Both the position numbers and the translations under genes were made by a program. This document shows, piece by piece, positions 34,477 to 44,370 of a stretch of DNA of 64,000 nucleotides. Below the pieces are notes generated by a model. It made no database searches. It was given only the letters and a program-made list of their open reading frames with translations, and had not been told where the DNA came from. The stretch's first letter is position 1. The number at the start of each line of letters is the position of its first letter. The stretch is from an uncultured Eubacteriales bacterium (GTDB taxonomy: Bacteria > Bacillota > Clostridia > Lachnospirales > Lachnospiraceae): the NCBI GenBank assembly GCA_949283695.1, contig CASDTX010000003.1, positions 1 to 64,000 of the forward strand. The letters are read 5' to 3'.

Positions 34477-35511
34477 ATGAAGAGACAAAAGAAGCGGATG
34501 GCAGTTGTTTCCGCGGCGGTCTGTCTGACGGTGTCCCTGGCCGGATGTGCCCAGAGCGAGCGTGAGAATGAGGGCAGACCGGGAGCCCCGCATGTGGGCA
34601 TCATTTTCACGCAGGCCGGTCTTGGCGGCAACTCATTCAACGATCTGGCGCTGGAAGGCGTGAAGCAGGCGGCAGAAGATTTCGGCATTACGTATGATCA
34701 GGTGGAGCCCAAGTCTGTGGCGGATGAGGAGATCATTCAGGATGAGATGGCGTCTTCGGAAGAGTATGATCTGATTATCTGCGTGGGAGACGAGCAGGTA
34801 GACGCGCTGGAAAACGTGGCTTCCGTCTATACAGACCAGAAGTTCGCGCTTCTCGACGCGACCTCAGACCTTCCCAATGTAGCCTCTTATTCCTGTAAGG
34901 CGCAGGAAGGGAGCTTCATGGCAGGGGCGCTGGCGGTCCTGGCGAACCAGAATCAGATCGACGAGAAGCTGTCGGACAGCGGCGTCATCGGATTTATCGG
35001 CGGTGTGGACAACCCTCTGATCAATGAGTTCGCCGCAGGCTACAAGGCGGGCGCGGAGTACGTGGATCCGGACGTTGACGTGCTGATCGATTATGCGGGA
35101 AGTTTCAATGATCCGACTACAGCGAAAACCATTGCCAATACCTTCAGCGAACGAGGGGCAGACGTGATCTTTCACGCGGCCGGGGCGTCCGGAATGGGCG
35201 TGTTCCAGGCTGCGGAAGAGAAAGGATTTGTGGCGATCGGGGTAAACCTGAACCAGAACAGCATCGCGCCGGACTACATCATGGCAAGTATGCTGAAGAA
35301 GCTGGATACCTGTGCATATGAGGCGATTGCAAGCGTGGCGGAGGATACATATACAGGAGAGAATCAGCTTCTGGGACTGAGCGACGGCGGTGTGGACTGT
35401 ACGGTGGAGGAGAGCAATATCCGGGTGCCGCAGGAGATCCTCTCCGCGCTGGACGAGATCAGAGAGAAGATCGTAGCAGGAGAGATCGAAGTTCCGAACC
35501 AACTGGACTGA
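34477..35511 (+). CDS. BMP-family nucleoside-binding lipoprotein
   Basis: 344 residues. Signal peptide ending at lipobox SLAGC (about residue 24). The Bmp/PnrA fold is marked by NSFNDLALEGVKQA near the start, DLIICVGDEQ, and GFIGGVDNPLINEFAAGYKAG. Proteins of this family bind purine or pyrimidine nucleosides outside the membrane and deliver them to an ABC importer, which is encoded next. The phosphorylase and mutase genes in the same run support nucleosides as cargo. Confidence 0.92.
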   Translation: MKRQKKRMAVVSAAVCLTVSLAGCAQSERENEGRPGAPHVGIIFTQAGLGGNSFNDLALEGVKQAAEDFGITYDQVEPKSVADEEIIQDEMASSEEYDLIICVGDEQVDALENVASVYTDQKFALLDATSDLPNVASYSCKAQEGSFMAGALAVLANQNQIDEKLSDSGVIGFIGGVDNPLINEFAAGYKAGAEYVDPDVDVLIDYAGSFNDPTTAKTIANTFSERGADVIFHAAGASGMGVFQAAEEKGFVAIGVNLNQNSIAPDYIMASMLKKLDTCAYEAIASVAEDTYTGENQLLGLSDGGVDCTVEESNIRVPQEILSALDEIREKIVAGEIEVPNQLD

Positions 35512-35533
35512 GAAAGGAAGAGAGGTGACAGAG

Positions 35534-37039
35534 ATGGAAGCAATTAAGATGACAGGGATTGTAAAATGCTTCGGCCGGGTGCGGGCAAATGACGGAATCG
35601 ATTTTACGGTCAATGAGCAGGAGATCCATTGTCTGCTGGGGGAGAACGGAACAGGGAAAAGTACGCTGATGAATATTCTTTTCGGGCTGTACCATCAAGA
35701 CGAAGGCGAGATATCGATCCATGGCAGGAAAGCAGCGATTTCCAATCCGAACGACGCCTACGCGCTGGGAATCGGAATGGTGCATCAGCACTTTATGCTG
35801 GTGAATCAGCTGACGGTTCTCGAGAACATCATCATGGGCAAGGAACCGGGGGGACTGTTCCTGGATAAGAAGAAATGCGAAGAACAGGTGTCGGAGCTGG
35901 TAGAGCGTTTCGGGTTCCGGATCGATCTGCAGGAGAAGGTCGTCAACTTGTCTGTGGGAATGCGTCAGAGGGTGGAGATCCTGAAGACACTGTACCGCGG
36001 AGCGGACATTATCATACTGGACGAGCCCACAGCGGTACTTACCCCGCAGGAAGTAGAGGAGCTGTTCAAGATCTTAAGACAGCTGAAGAAGGACGGGAAG
36101 ACGATCGTATTTATCACCCACAAATTAAATGAAACAATGGCGCTCTCGGACCGGATCACCGTACTGCGAAAAGGGAAAGCCGTGTTTACGTGCAGGACAT
36201 CTGACACCAACGAGAAGGAGCTGGCGACCCAGATGGTCGGACGGTCTGTGGAGACCGTGAAGACAAAGAAGGGACAGAGGGCCGGGGACGTGGTGCTGGA
36301 ACTGCAGAATATCAGACTGCTCAAAAAAGCACAGGAGACGGTGAGCCTGACGGTCCGCGCAGGAGAGATCCTGGGGATCGCCGGAGTGGACGGAAACGGG
36401 CAGCAGGAACTGGAAGCCATGATTATCGGAAACCAGAAGATCAAAGAAGGGGCTCTGACGATCAATGGAACGAGAGCGGAGCGGCTGTCCGTGAAAGAGC
36501 GGAAGAAGCTGGGCGTCGGATATATCCCCTCAGACCGGCACAAGAATGCGATGGTAGCGGACTTCTCGATCGCAGAGAATTTCCTCCTGGGGTATCAGGA
36601 AGATCCGAAGTACAACCGTCATGGGTTCATCAACTTTGAAAATCTGCGCAAAGACGCGGGCGAACAGACGGAACGGTTCGAGACGAAGCTGGCGGGACTG
36701 GATCAGCCCATCGGACAGCTCTCCGGAGGAAACCAGCAGAAGATTATTCTGGGGCGTGAGACCAGCCATGATCCCTCCTTTATGCTCGTTGCCCAGCCGG
36801 TCAGAGGACTGGATATCGGAGCCATCGAAAAGGTACACCGGACACTGCTGGAACTGAAGGAGCAGGGCAAGGCCATCCTCCTGATCTCTGCAGAGCTCTC
36901 AGATATTATGAACTTAAGCGACCGCATCGCGGTGCTCTATGAGGGTAGGGTGAGCGCGCTGTTCGAGAACGGGGCATATACGAAAGAAGAAATCGGCCTG
37001 TTTATGACAGGAAAAAGTGCAGGAGGTAAGAAGGGATGA
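35534..37039 (+). CDS. Nucleoside ABC importer ATPase (NupA/YufO type)
   Basis: 501 residues with two fused nucleotide-binding domains. The first has Walker A GENGTGKST, LSVGMRQRVEILKTL and LDEPTAVL. The second, degenerate one has GVDGNGQQEL, LSGGNQQKIILGRE and AQPVRGLDIG. This double layout is that of sugar/nucleoside importers. The ATG at 35534 follows AGAGGTGA by 5 nt and is preferred over a GTG at 35525. It overlaps the first permease by 4 nt. Confidence 0.92.
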   Translation: MEAIKMTGIVKCFGRVRANDGIDFTVNEQEIHCLLGENGTGKSTLMNILFGLYHQDEGEISIHGRKAAISNPNDAYALGIGMVHQHFMLVNQLTVLENIIMGKEPGGLFLDKKKCEEQVSELVERFGFRIDLQEKVVNLSVGMRQRVEILKTLYRGADIIILDEPTAVLTPQEVEELFKILRQLKKDGKTIVFITHKLNETMALSDRITVLRKGKAVFTCRTSDTNEKELATQMVGRSVETVKTKKGQRAGDVVLELQNIRLLKKAQETVSLTVRAGEILGIAGVDGNGQQELEAMIIGNQKIKEGALTINGTRAERLSVKERKKLGVGYIPSDRHKNAMVADFSIAENFLLGYQEDPKYNRHGFINFENLRKDAGEQTERFETKLAGLDQPIGQLSGGNQQKIILGRETSHDPSFMLVAQPVRGLDIGAIEKVHRTLLELKEQGKAILLISAELSDIMNLSDRIAVLYEGRVSALFENGAYTKEEIGLFMTGKSAGGKKG

Positions 37040-38067
37040 AGAAATGGGAACAGATGAGTGAATTGAAAAAGTCTCTGGCAGCCATCGGAATCGCCATCCT
37101 GGTCGGAGCTTTGTTTATCCTGCTGTCTGGTGAGTCTCCGGTTGAGGCCTACGGGGCCCTCTTAAAGGGGGCGCTGGGAAGTCCGAAATCCATCGCCAAC
37201 ACGATCAGCAAGAGTATCCCGCTGGCATTTACCGGTCTGGCAGTGGCACTGGGCTCCCGCTGCGGCATGCTCAATATCGGAGCAGAAGGTCAGCTCCACG
37301 CAGGGGCGATGGCCTCCGTGCTCACGGCTCTGAGCCTGTCCTTCCTGCCGGCGCCTGTGCTGATCCTCGTCAGCATCGCGGCCGGCGTCGCGGCTGGAAT
37401 GATCGTGGGCGGCATCCCGGGATTCTTTAAGGCGAAACTGAATACAAACGAAGTGATCGTTGCGATCATGCTGAATTACATCTGTACGCTGTTTACCTCC
37501 TACCTGGTAAACGGGCCTGTCAAAGCGGCCGGATCAACGGCTCAGACAGAAGTGCTTCCCGAAGGTGTGTGGCTTGGAAGGCTGATCCCGCAGACCCAGC
37601 TTACGGCTGCCCTGTTTATCCTGATCGCTGCGGCAGTTCTGATGTATCTCTTCCTCTGGAAGACATCCGTGGGATATCAGCTGCGCGCGGTGGGCGCGAA
37701 CCCGTCCGCGGCAGGCACGGCAGGAATCCGCGTGAAGACCTATATGATCTCGGCAATGGTATTAAGCGGCGGCCTGGCAGCCCTTGCGGGAATCACCGAA
37801 GTGTTCGGCAAGTACCACCGGTTCATTGAGGGATTCTCACCCTCCTTCGGATTCACGGGGATCGCGGTTGCGATTCTCGGCCGGAACCATCCGGCGGGAG
37901 TGCTGCTCACGTCTCTGCTGTTCGGCATCATGGACATGGGATCTCTGCGCATGAGCCGTGTGACAGACGTATCGACAAATATGGTAACCGTGGTTCAGAG
38001 TCTGGTGATCCTCCTGGTGGCGGCGCCGGAACTTATCAAATGGAATAAAAAGAGAAAGAGAGGGTGA
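37036..38067 (+). CDS. Nucleoside ABC importer permease 1 (NupB/YufP type)
   Basis: 343 residues with eight or more membrane helices. SRCGMLNIGAEGQLHAGAMA and GGIPGFFKAKLNTNEVIVAIMLNYI are typical of the BmpDEF/YufP permease family. It overlaps the ATPase gene by 4 nt. Confidence 0.9.
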   Translation: MKKWEQMSELKKSLAAIGIAILVGALFILLSGESPVEAYGALLKGALGSPKSIANTISKSIPLAFTGLAVALGSRCGMLNIGAEGQLHAGAMASVLTALSLSFLPAPVLILVSIAAGVAAGMIVGGIPGFFKAKLNTNEVIVAIMLNYICTLFTSYLVNGPVKAAGSTAQTEVLPEGVWLGRLIPQTQLTAALFILIAAAVLMYLFLWKTSVGYQLRAVGANPSAAGTAGIRVKTYMISAMVLSGGLAALAGITEVFGKYHRFIEGFSPSFGFTGIAVAILGRNHPAGVLLTSLLFGIMDMGSLRMSRVTDVSTNMVTVVQSLVILLVAAPELIKWNKKRKRG

Positions 38068-38072
38068 TCATA

Positions 38073-38978
38073 ATGGCTGATATCAATCATTTCCTGGCAC
38101 TTATGCTACAATTATCGGTACCAATCGTTCTGGGCGCTCTGTGCGGTACGATCGCGGAGCGCGGCGGGATCATCCTGCTGGGCGTGGAAGGGCTGATGCT
38201 GATCGGCGCGTTCGCCGGAGTGGCCGGATCCTTCTTCACAGGGTCCGCATTCGCAGGCGCGGTCCTCTCCGTGCTGGCCGGCGCGCTTGTGGGATGGCTC
38301 TATGCCATGTTCTGTCTGAAGTGGAAGGCGCAGCAGTCTGTGGTGGGCGTAGGCGTGAACCTCTTCGCCAGCGGCATTACGGCGGTGATGCTGAAGGCCA
38401 TCTGGCATACGGAAGGGATGTCGGATTCTGTGGAGGCATTTTCCAGCTTTACCGTTCCCGGCCTGTCCAAGGTTCCGGTGATCGGGGCGCTGTTCTATGA
38501 GCAGTCTCCTTATCTGTATCTGATGATCCTCATCGTGGCGGGAGTCTGGGTGCTGTTCTACCGCACGAAATACGGACTGAGATACCGGGCCATCGGGGAT
38601 CAGCCCTACGCGGTGCAGACCTGCGGCGTGCCGGTGAACCGGTACCGCTACATTGCCATGATGGCAGCGGGCGCAATCGCGGGCCTGGCAGGATCTTATC
38701 TGTCCCTGGCGCAGAATAATCTCTTCGTCACAGATATGGTATCCGGGCGCGGATTCATGGGCCTTGCGGCCAATATCTTCGGCGGCTGGAATCCGGTGGG
38801 CTCCCTGGGAGCAGGCATGGTATTCGCGGTGGCACAGGCGGCAAGGTTCTATCTGACGGATTTCGAGATCCCGTCTCAGATCGTACAGATGCTGCCGTAT
38901 ATCGTGACACTCCTGATCCTGCTCTTCGTGGGCAAACGAGTAAAGGGGCCGGAGGCTCTTGGCAAACTGGTGGATTAG
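38073..38978 (+). CDS. Nucleoside ABC importer permease 2 (NupC/YufQ type)
   Basis: 301 residues with about eight hydrophobic helices; GTIAERGGIILLGVEGLMLIGAF and SGRGFMGLAANIFGGWNPVG match the second permease of the same importer. The ATG at 38073 lies 5 nt after AGAGGGTGA; a GTG at 38064 falls within that site. Confidence 0.9.
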   Translation: MADINHFLALMLQLSVPIVLGALCGTIAERGGIILLGVEGLMLIGAFAGVAGSFFTGSAFAGAVLSVLAGALVGWLYAMFCLKWKAQQSVVGVGVNLFASGITAVMLKAIWHTEGMSDSVEAFSSFTVPGLSKVPVIGALFYEQSPYLYLMILIVAGVWVLFYRTKYGLRYRAIGDQPYAVQTCGVPVNRYRYIAMMAAGAIAGLAGSYLSLAQNNLFVTDMVSGRGFMGLAANIFGGWNPVGSLGAGMVFAVAQAARFYLTDFEIPSQIVQMLPYIVTLLILLFVGKRVKGPEALGKLVD

Positions 38979-39024
38979 CTTTATACTAGTCATATCGATC
39001 ATTGGAAGGAGCGCATGACCTGGA

Positions 39025-39765
39025 ATGGATAATATTATCAAAGAAAAGAACGTAAAAATCCCCTTATATGTAACGGTATATGAGACAATCACACAGTGGC
39101 TCAAAGACGGCAAGTACAAGCCGGGCGATAAGCTGCCGGGCGAGAACGTTCTGGCAGAGCAGTTTAAGGTGAGCCGGGGAACGCTCAGGCAGGCCATGCT
39201 TCTTCTCCAGGAGGACGGGCTGATCAGCAACCATCAGGGAAAGGGAAATATTGTCCTTTCGAATCAGGATATAGAATCAGGCGGGCTGGAGAAGATCGGG
39301 AACCCGATCGTGGACTTCTGTCTCCAGCCTGTGGATGAGACCGTGCTGACCATCGGATTTCAGCCGGCCACACAGAAGCATCAGGAAGTATTGAAGCTCA
39401 GACCGTCCAGCATCGTGGCTGTCATCGATATTACCTATTACAGCCAGAAGATGCCGGTGGGATTTGCCATGGTCTACATGCCTTATTCCATACTGGAGAA
39501 GAGCAATGTGGATCTCGAGAACACGGACAGTGTGTATCAGTATTATATGAAGGTTCTCACCTCCTCGGGAATATACAGCGATACGAAGCTGCGCCTGAGG
39601 AAGGCGCGGGAACGCCTCGCCAACATCCTGCAGATTCCGGAGGAAGAGGCGATTCTGATCCTGGAGGAAGAACTCTACACGCAGTATGATACTCCGGTAT
39701 TGTCACAGAAGCTGTATATGACGGCAGATCTCTATGAATTAAGTCTGAGGAGGAAAAATAAATGA
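39025..39765 (+). CDS. GntR/HutC-family regulator of the nucleoside operon
   Basis: 246 residues. The N-terminal winged helix (about 10-80; PGDKLPGENVLAEQFKVSRGTLRQAM) is followed by a UTRA ligand-binding domain (about 95-240). HutC-type regulators usually repress the operon they sit in until a metabolite binds, here probably a nucleoside or pentose phosphate. The start is 13 nt from the GGAAGGAG site. A six-codon frame (ATG at 39015, TAA at 39030-39032) begins close to the same site and overlaps this start, which could dampen translation. Confidence 0.88.
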   Translation: MDNIIKEKNVKIPLYVTVYETITQWLKDGKYKPGDKLPGENVLAEQFKVSRGTLRQAMLLLQEDGLISNHQGKGNIVLSNQDIESGGLEKIGNPIVDFCLQPVDETVLTIGFQPATQKHQEVLKLRPSSIVAVIDITYYSQKMPVGFAMVYMPYSILEKSNVDLENTDSVYQYYMKVLTSSGIYSDTKLRLRKARERLANILQIPEEEAILILEEELYTQYDTPVLSQKLYMTADLYELSLRRKNK

Positions 39766-39807
39766 AAACAGTGCTTATAACAGCGCTTGGATTGGAGTAT
39801 ATAGAAC

Positions 39808-40557
39808 ATGAAGACATTTCACAACGAGGCAGAGCCCGGCCAGATCGGCAAGACCGTTCTCATGCCGGGGGATCCTCTGCGGGCCAAATATATCGCTGAA
39901 AACTATCTGCAGGACGTGATCTGCTACAACCGGGTCAGAGGAATGAACGGCTATACAGGAACTTATCAGGGCACCCGGGTGTCCGTGCAGGGCAGCGGCA
40001 TGGGAATCCCGTCTATGGGGATCTATTCTTATGAGTTATTTCATTATTACGATGTAGAAAATATTATCCGCATCGGCACGGCAGGCGCGATCTGTCCCGA
40101 CGTTCAGGTGGGCGACGTGATCTTTGCCATGGGGTGCTGCACGAATTCGAACTTCATGGCACAGTATCATCTGCCGGGCATCTATGCACCTGTGGCAGAC
40201 TTCTCTCTGCTGGAACAGGCGGCTGCGGCGGCGCGGAAGAGCCGGTTCCGGTTCCATGTGGGGAACGTCTTCAGCTCAGACGTGTTCTACGAAGACCGGA
40301 AAGGAGAGAAAGGCGAATGGGCCAAGATGGGAGTTCTCGTCCAGGAGATGGAGACCCTGTCCCTCTACTGTACGGCCGCGAGAGCGGGGAAACGTGCGCT
40401 CAGTATGCTGACGGCGGGCAGCAGCCTCCACAGCAGCCAGGCACTCACCAACGAGCAGCGGGAGCAGAGCCTGGACCGGATGATCCGGTGCGCGCTGGAT
40501 CTGGCCGCGGCTCAGGAAGAGACGGCACAAGAGCGTTCCGGAGAGGAGTCGGCATGA
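39808..40557 (+). CDS. deoD: Purine nucleoside phosphorylase, DeoD type
   Basis: 249 residues; [42 protein letters not shown] and VLVQEMET are typical. It splits purine nucleosides with phosphate into base and (deoxy)ribose-1-phosphate. The phosphopentomutase start overlaps its stop by 4 nt. Confidence 0.95.
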   Translation: MKTFHNEAEPGQIGKTVLMPGDPLRAKYIAENYLQDVICYNRVRGMNGYTGTYQGTRVSVQGSGMGIPSMGIYSYELFHYYDVENIIRIGTAGAICPDVQVGDVIFAMGCCTNSNFMAQYHLPGIYAPVADFSLLEQAAAAARKSRFRFHVGNVFSSDVFYEDRKGEKGEWAKMGVLVQEMETLSLYCTAARAGKRALSMLTAGSSLHSSQALTNEQREQSLDRMIRCALDLAAAQEETAQERSGEESA

Positions 40558-41783
40558 AGGAAAAGAGACATTTCGGAAAGGAAGATCAGGCCATGGAAAG
40601 ATACCGGAGAATATTCGTGATCGTGATGGATTCGCTTGGGGCGGGGGAGATGGAAGATTCCCCTGCGTTCGGAGATGTGGGCGTCAATACTCTGGGACAC
40701 ATATCACAGTCGGTGGAGCAGTTCCATATCCCGAATCTTCAGAAGTTGGGGATGGCGAACCTTACGCCTCTGAAACAGGTGGAGCCGGTGGAGCGAACCC
40801 TGGGATACTATGGGAAGCTGAACGAAAGAAGCAAAGGCAAGGACACGATGACCGGGCACTGGGAGATGATGGGACTGGAAGTGAAACAGCCGTTCCGGAC
40901 ATTCACAGAGACCGGGTTCCCGCCGGAGCTGATCCGGGAGCTGGAAGAGAGAACCGGGCATCCGGTGATCGGCAATAAGAGCGCCAGCGGAACGGAGATC
41001 CTGGATGAACTGGCTGAGGAGGAGATCGCCACCGGACACATGATCGTCTACACGTCTGCGGATTCGGTCCTGCAGATCTGCGGCAATGAGGAAACGTTCG
41101 GACTGGAGGAGCTGTATCGCTGCTGCGAGATCGCCCGTGAGATCACTCTGAAGGATGAGTGGCGGGTGGGGCGGGTGATCGCCCGGCCCTACGTGGGAAA
41201 GAAGAAGGGCGAATTCCGGCGTACCAGCAACCGCCACGATTATGCGCTGAAGCCCATCGGGCGTACCGCGCTGGACGCTCTCAAAGATGCGGGAATGGAT
41301 GTGATCTCTGTGGGGAAGATCAAGGATATCTTCGACGGAGAAGGCATCACGGAGGCCCATAAGTCGAAGAGCTCGGTCCACGGCATGGAGCAGACGATTG
41401 CCATCGCCCAGAAGGAGTTCCATGGGCTGTGCTTTGTCAATCTGGTGGACTTCGACGCTCTGTGGGGGCACAGAAGAGATCCCGCGGGCTATGCGGCTGA
41501 GATTGAGCGGTTCGATGTGAATCTGGGCAAGCTTCTCCGCTTACTTCGGGAAGACGACCTGCTGATCATCACCGCGGATCACGGGAACGATCCTACCTAT
41601 ACGGGAACGGACCATACGAGAGAGAAAGTGCCATTCCTCGCGTACTCTCCTTCAATGAAGGGATACGGGGAACTGCCGGAGCGCGATACCTTCGCGGCGA
41701 TCGGAGCGACGGCGGCGGATAATTTCGGCGTGAAGATGCCGGAGGGCACGATTGGAACATCCGTGCTCAGAGAACTTCGATAG
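40554..41783 (+). CDS. deoB: Phosphopentomutase
   Basis: 409 residues. The alkaline-phosphatase-type metal sites are visible: [12 protein letters not shown], the phosphorylated Thr region [14 protein letters not shown], and [18 protein letters not shown]. It converts (deoxy)ribose-1-phosphate to the 5-phosphate, following DeoD. The start at 40554 has a GAGGAG site 5 nt upstream and couples to deoD; an internal ATG at 40593, also with an AAGGAAG site, gives the more usual N-terminus and is an alternative. A long upstream extension in this frame overlaps deoD and is not coding. Confidence 0.94.
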   Translation: MKEKRHFGKEDQAMERYRRIFVIVMDSLGAGEMEDSPAFGDVGVNTLGHISQSVEQFHIPNLQKLGMANLTPLKQVEPVERTLGYYGKLNERSKGKDTMTGHWEMMGLEVKQPFRTFTETGFPPELIRELEERTGHPVIGNKSASGTEILDELAEEEIATGHMIVYTSADSVLQICGNEETFGLEELYRCCEIAREITLKDEWRVGRVIARPYVGKKKGEFRRTSNRHDYALKPIGRTALDALKDAGMDVISVGKIKDIFDGEGITEAHKSKSSVHGMEQTIAIAQKEFHGLCFVNLVDFDALWGHRRDPAGYAAEIERFDVNLGKLLRLLREDDLLIITADHGNDPTYTGTDHTREKVPFLAYSPSMKGYGELPERDTFAAIGATAADNFGVKMPEGTIGTSVLRELR

Positions 41784-41792
41784 AACTTACGA

Positions 41793-41845
41793 AAAGACTT
41801 CTGACTGACAGTCGATTCCTGTTGGTCAGAAGTCTTTATTTTTTA
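41793..41845 (+). terminator. Terminator of the nucleoside operon
   Basis: Perfect 13-bp stem AAAGACTTCTGAC (41793-41805) with GTCAGAAGTCTTT (41825-41837), then ATTTTTTAC. Confidence 0.9.
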
Positions 41846-41852
41846 CAGAAAA

Positions 41853-41872
41853 CGCCGTCTGGATAGACGGCG
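41853..41872. other. Isolated hairpin at the edge of the accessory island
   Basis: CGCCGTCT-GGAT-AGACGGCG, a perfect 8-bp stem with a tetraloop just after the deoB terminator. No role is assigned; it marks the point where gene content changes. Confidence 0.5.
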
Positions 41873-41931
41873 GAATAGAACTCTTTCTTATCTTAAAATA
41901 AAACACTATAAGAATGCAATGAAATCGTCTT

Positions 41932-41961
41932 TTGCACTCTTTCTGCGTTTCTAATTATACT
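41932..41961 (+). promoter_or_regulatory. Possible promoter of the integrase remnant
   Basis: TTGCAC (41932-41937), 18-nt spacer, TATACT (41956-41961). Confidence 0.4.
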
Positions 41962-42037
41962 ATAGCGTCGGTGGACAAGGGGTGTGCTGCCTCTTGCGCA
42001 CCGGTGCTGACGATGATTTAGGAAGGAGTGTTCGAAG

Positions 42038-42526
42038 ATGGGAAGACGCGGCGAAAATATCAGGAAACGAAAAGATGGACGCTGGGAGGCAAGAATCATT
42101 ACGGGATATGCTCCGGACGGGAATGCGAAGTACCGATCCTTGTATGGAAGGACCTATCTTGAGGCGAAAGAGAAACGTAATGATTGCCTCTCAAACAGTC
42201 CGGGCTGTCAGAAGCACTACGCTGCTGTGCGGCAGCCTGCCAGGAAAATCACAGTCGGACAGCAGCATTATTCCTTCACGGTAGAATCTAAAATCTTCGC
42301 CCCAAAATCCCGCAGACCCCGCATGAAAGTACTGTCGCGGAAAGAGCAGGCGAAGCTGGAACAGTATTTCTGTCAGCACCCGGATCCCGTCGGTCTGGGG
42401 ATCCTGACAGCATTATACGGAGGCGTGAGAATCGGAGAACTGTGTGCCCTGAAGTGGGGAGATATCTATTTTGACAATGGCACGGTGCGGCTGGATCCTT
42501 CAGCGGGTCCGGATAATCATTCGTAA
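42038..42526 (+). pseudogene. Truncated tyrosine integrase
   Basis: 162 codons. The N-terminal arm-binding domain (RRGENIRKRKDGRWEARI) is typical of phage and conjugative-element integrases. The core-binding domain is largely missing: after KEKRNDCL the sequence is out of register until SRRPRMKVLSRKEQAKLEQYF. Catalytic box I is present (LYGGVRIGELCALKWGDI, with the first Arg). The reading then ends, so the His-x-x-Arg, His and Tyr of the active site are gone. It cannot recombine DNA. It marks an old integration event at the left end of the island. Confidence 0.8.
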
Positions 42527-42770
42527 CAAAATAATTGTATCCCAATTCATACGAAAGTATTCACGTCATTGACGTGAAAACGGATATCAGCAGCAGCGCG
42601 GCCAAACGACAGGGGATTCTAGCTGGAGGGGCCGTTTTTTGCTATGGCGGCGAGCCAAAGTCCTCGGACGGACCGATACCATTCTGTATAAAGCAGAGGA
42701 CAGCTCTGTTTTATAGATTTATTCGCAAAGCGAAACCAAACATTCTGTAGGAAGGGAGAGTTCAGTAAGT
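42527..42770. other. Non-coding stretch after the integrase remnant
   Basis: No supported gene. A 10-bp inverted pair CACGTCATTGACGTG (about 42559-42573) is a near-perfect hairpin. A 71-codon open frame at 42535-42750 has no ribosome site and no recognisable content. Confidence 0.4.
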
Positions 42771-44357
42771 ATGAAAAGAAATCGTTTCATTGCTGCTTTC
42801 TTATCACTCATACTGATTGTGACCACTATGGTTTCACCAGTCAGCGCGAAAGAAAACAGTAAGAATCCGAACAGTTCCAGCGGGAAATATTCCTGGAACC
42901 AGTTGAATGAGAAGTCTCACAGCGATAAGAAAGAGACTTCCAAGAAAGAAGAATCTTCTGCTGACAAGTCCGGAACGGAAGATGAGGCGCTTCCGGAAGA
43001 CGGAACCTCAGCCGGCGAGTCAGTGATAGAAGAGGAAGCACCCGTCTATTTAGACGGAAGTCTGACAGGCAGTGACGGCAGTTATAATGTCACAGTAACA
43101 TTCGGTGAAGACGCCGGAATTCCTGAAGGCTCTGCCGTGCGTGTTGAAGCTCTGGGAGAGGATGACGCTGCTTATCAGGAGGCAAAGGCGCAGGTTCAGC
43201 CGGACGAGGAGGGGGATAGTTTTGCCGCTTTGGATATCAGCATCTTAGATGCTGAGGGCAATGAGATCGAGCCAAATGCCGCTGTTCAAGTGGAGATCGA
43301 ACTGTCCGAACTGCCTGAGGGTGTGGACGCTGATACAGAGATCACGGTCAGCCATATTGATGAAAGCACCGGCAGTGCCGTGGTCGAGGACGTGGCAGAC
43401 ACGGCCGAGGCAACCGAGGGAACAGTAGAAGTGAGCGAAGACACGGCAGTGGTGAACTTCACGGTCGAAAGCTTCTCCACATTTACCATTACCTATACGG
43501 CGAGAGCAGCAGACTCCTATAACTATCCCACACGTCCTAAACAGGTGACGTTATACTTTAATACCAATGGCGGCACTGGTTCTGTGTCTTCAATCAGCGG
43601 CGAGTCCGGGACGATGGTGACGCTTCCTACGTATAGCGGAACCAGATCCGGATATACCTTCCTGGGATGGGCAGAGAGCAGGACTGACTTCCCCGGAGGG
43701 ACGGGGTACCGGGCGGTTTACCAGCCGGGGTCATCCTACGAACTGCCGACCAGCAATAAAACCCTTTATGCGGCATGGCAGAGTGATACTGCTTCTGCGA
43801 AAGATGCCTATTTCTATATCCGTCTGGACGGAACGATCCCTTACGAGCCGGGCAGCTATGTAGCCTCGGCTTACACAATTGGGATTCAGATGAAAGATGC
43901 TGTGACGGTTCAGAAGTGGGTTGTGGATGTAGATACGACGAAAGAAGTAGTAGGAAACCATGTCTCCAATGATGTGACGGCAGTGCTTAGCAAAGTTCCA
44001 TCCGATGAACTGATCGCGCAGGTTTGTGATAGGGAACATATTTCGTACAACCCGGATACGCAGTATATTCTCTGGTATGTTCAAAAGTATCAGGGACTCG
44101 GAACGGAAGTAATCAATGAGAGCGGAGAAGGATTTATAGCGAATGGTGATGGCTGGCATATTGACGGTGTGATTTTAGACAGGGCGAAAGTTGCCCTAAC
44201 TTATAGCGCCAATGAGCCTGCGGGAGTGACTGAGATCCCGGATGTACCTTCTGGGTATTCCGTGGACAGAGGGACGGTTATTACAGTCGGAGAAAGCGGA
44301 GCCGTAGGCGGTTCGATGGACAGAGCGAATCCGAGTATGCTTGAAAATCGGATGTAA
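42771..44357 (+). CDS. Truncated secreted surface protein with an InlB B-type repeat
   Basis: 528 residues. A signal peptide (KRNRF plus hydrophobic run, ending SPVSA) is followed by a Ser/Lys/Glu-rich linker and a beta-rich domain (about 90-240). A Listeria-Bacteroides repeat follows near 265-340 (LYFNTNGGTG, YTFLGWAES, KTLYAAW), then about 190 further residues. Such proteins normally run on for many hundreds of residues to an LPXTG anchor. This one stops abruptly after SMDRANPSMLENRM with no sorting signal, so the mature product would be released or is non-functional. The end abuts the next damaged gene, which points to a deletion junction. Confidence 0.75.
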   Translation: MKRNRFIAAFLSLILIVTTMVSPVSAKENSKNPNSSSGKYSWNQLNEKSHSDKKETSKKEESSADKSGTEDEALPEDGTSAGESVIEEEAPVYLDGSLTGSDGSYNVTVTFGEDAGIPEGSAVRVEALGEDDAAYQEAKAQVQPDEEGDSFAALDISILDAEGNEIEPNAAVQVEIELSELPEGVDADTEITVSHIDESTGSAVVEDVADTAEATEGTVEVSEDTAVVNFTVESFSTFTITYTARAADSYNYPTRPKQVTLYFNTNGGTGSVSSISGESGTMVTLPTYSGTRSGYTFLGWAESRTDFPGGTGYRAVYQPGSSYELPTSNKTLYAAWQSDTASAKDAYFYIRLDGTIPYEPGSYVASAYTIGIQMKDAVTVQKWVVDVDTTKEVVGNHVSNDVTAVLSKVPSDELIAQVCDREHISYNPDTQYILWYVQKYQGLGTEVINESGEGFIANGDGWHIDGVILDRAKVALTYSANEPAGVTEIPDVPSGYSVDRGTVITVGESGAVGGSMDRANPSMLENRM

Positions 44358-44370
44358 AATTGGAGGGGCT

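Noticed and set aside
40134..40553. Long N-terminal extension of phosphopentomutase
   Set aside because: The frame is open upstream only because it overlaps deoD in another frame; the coupled ATG at 40554 has a proper ribosome site.
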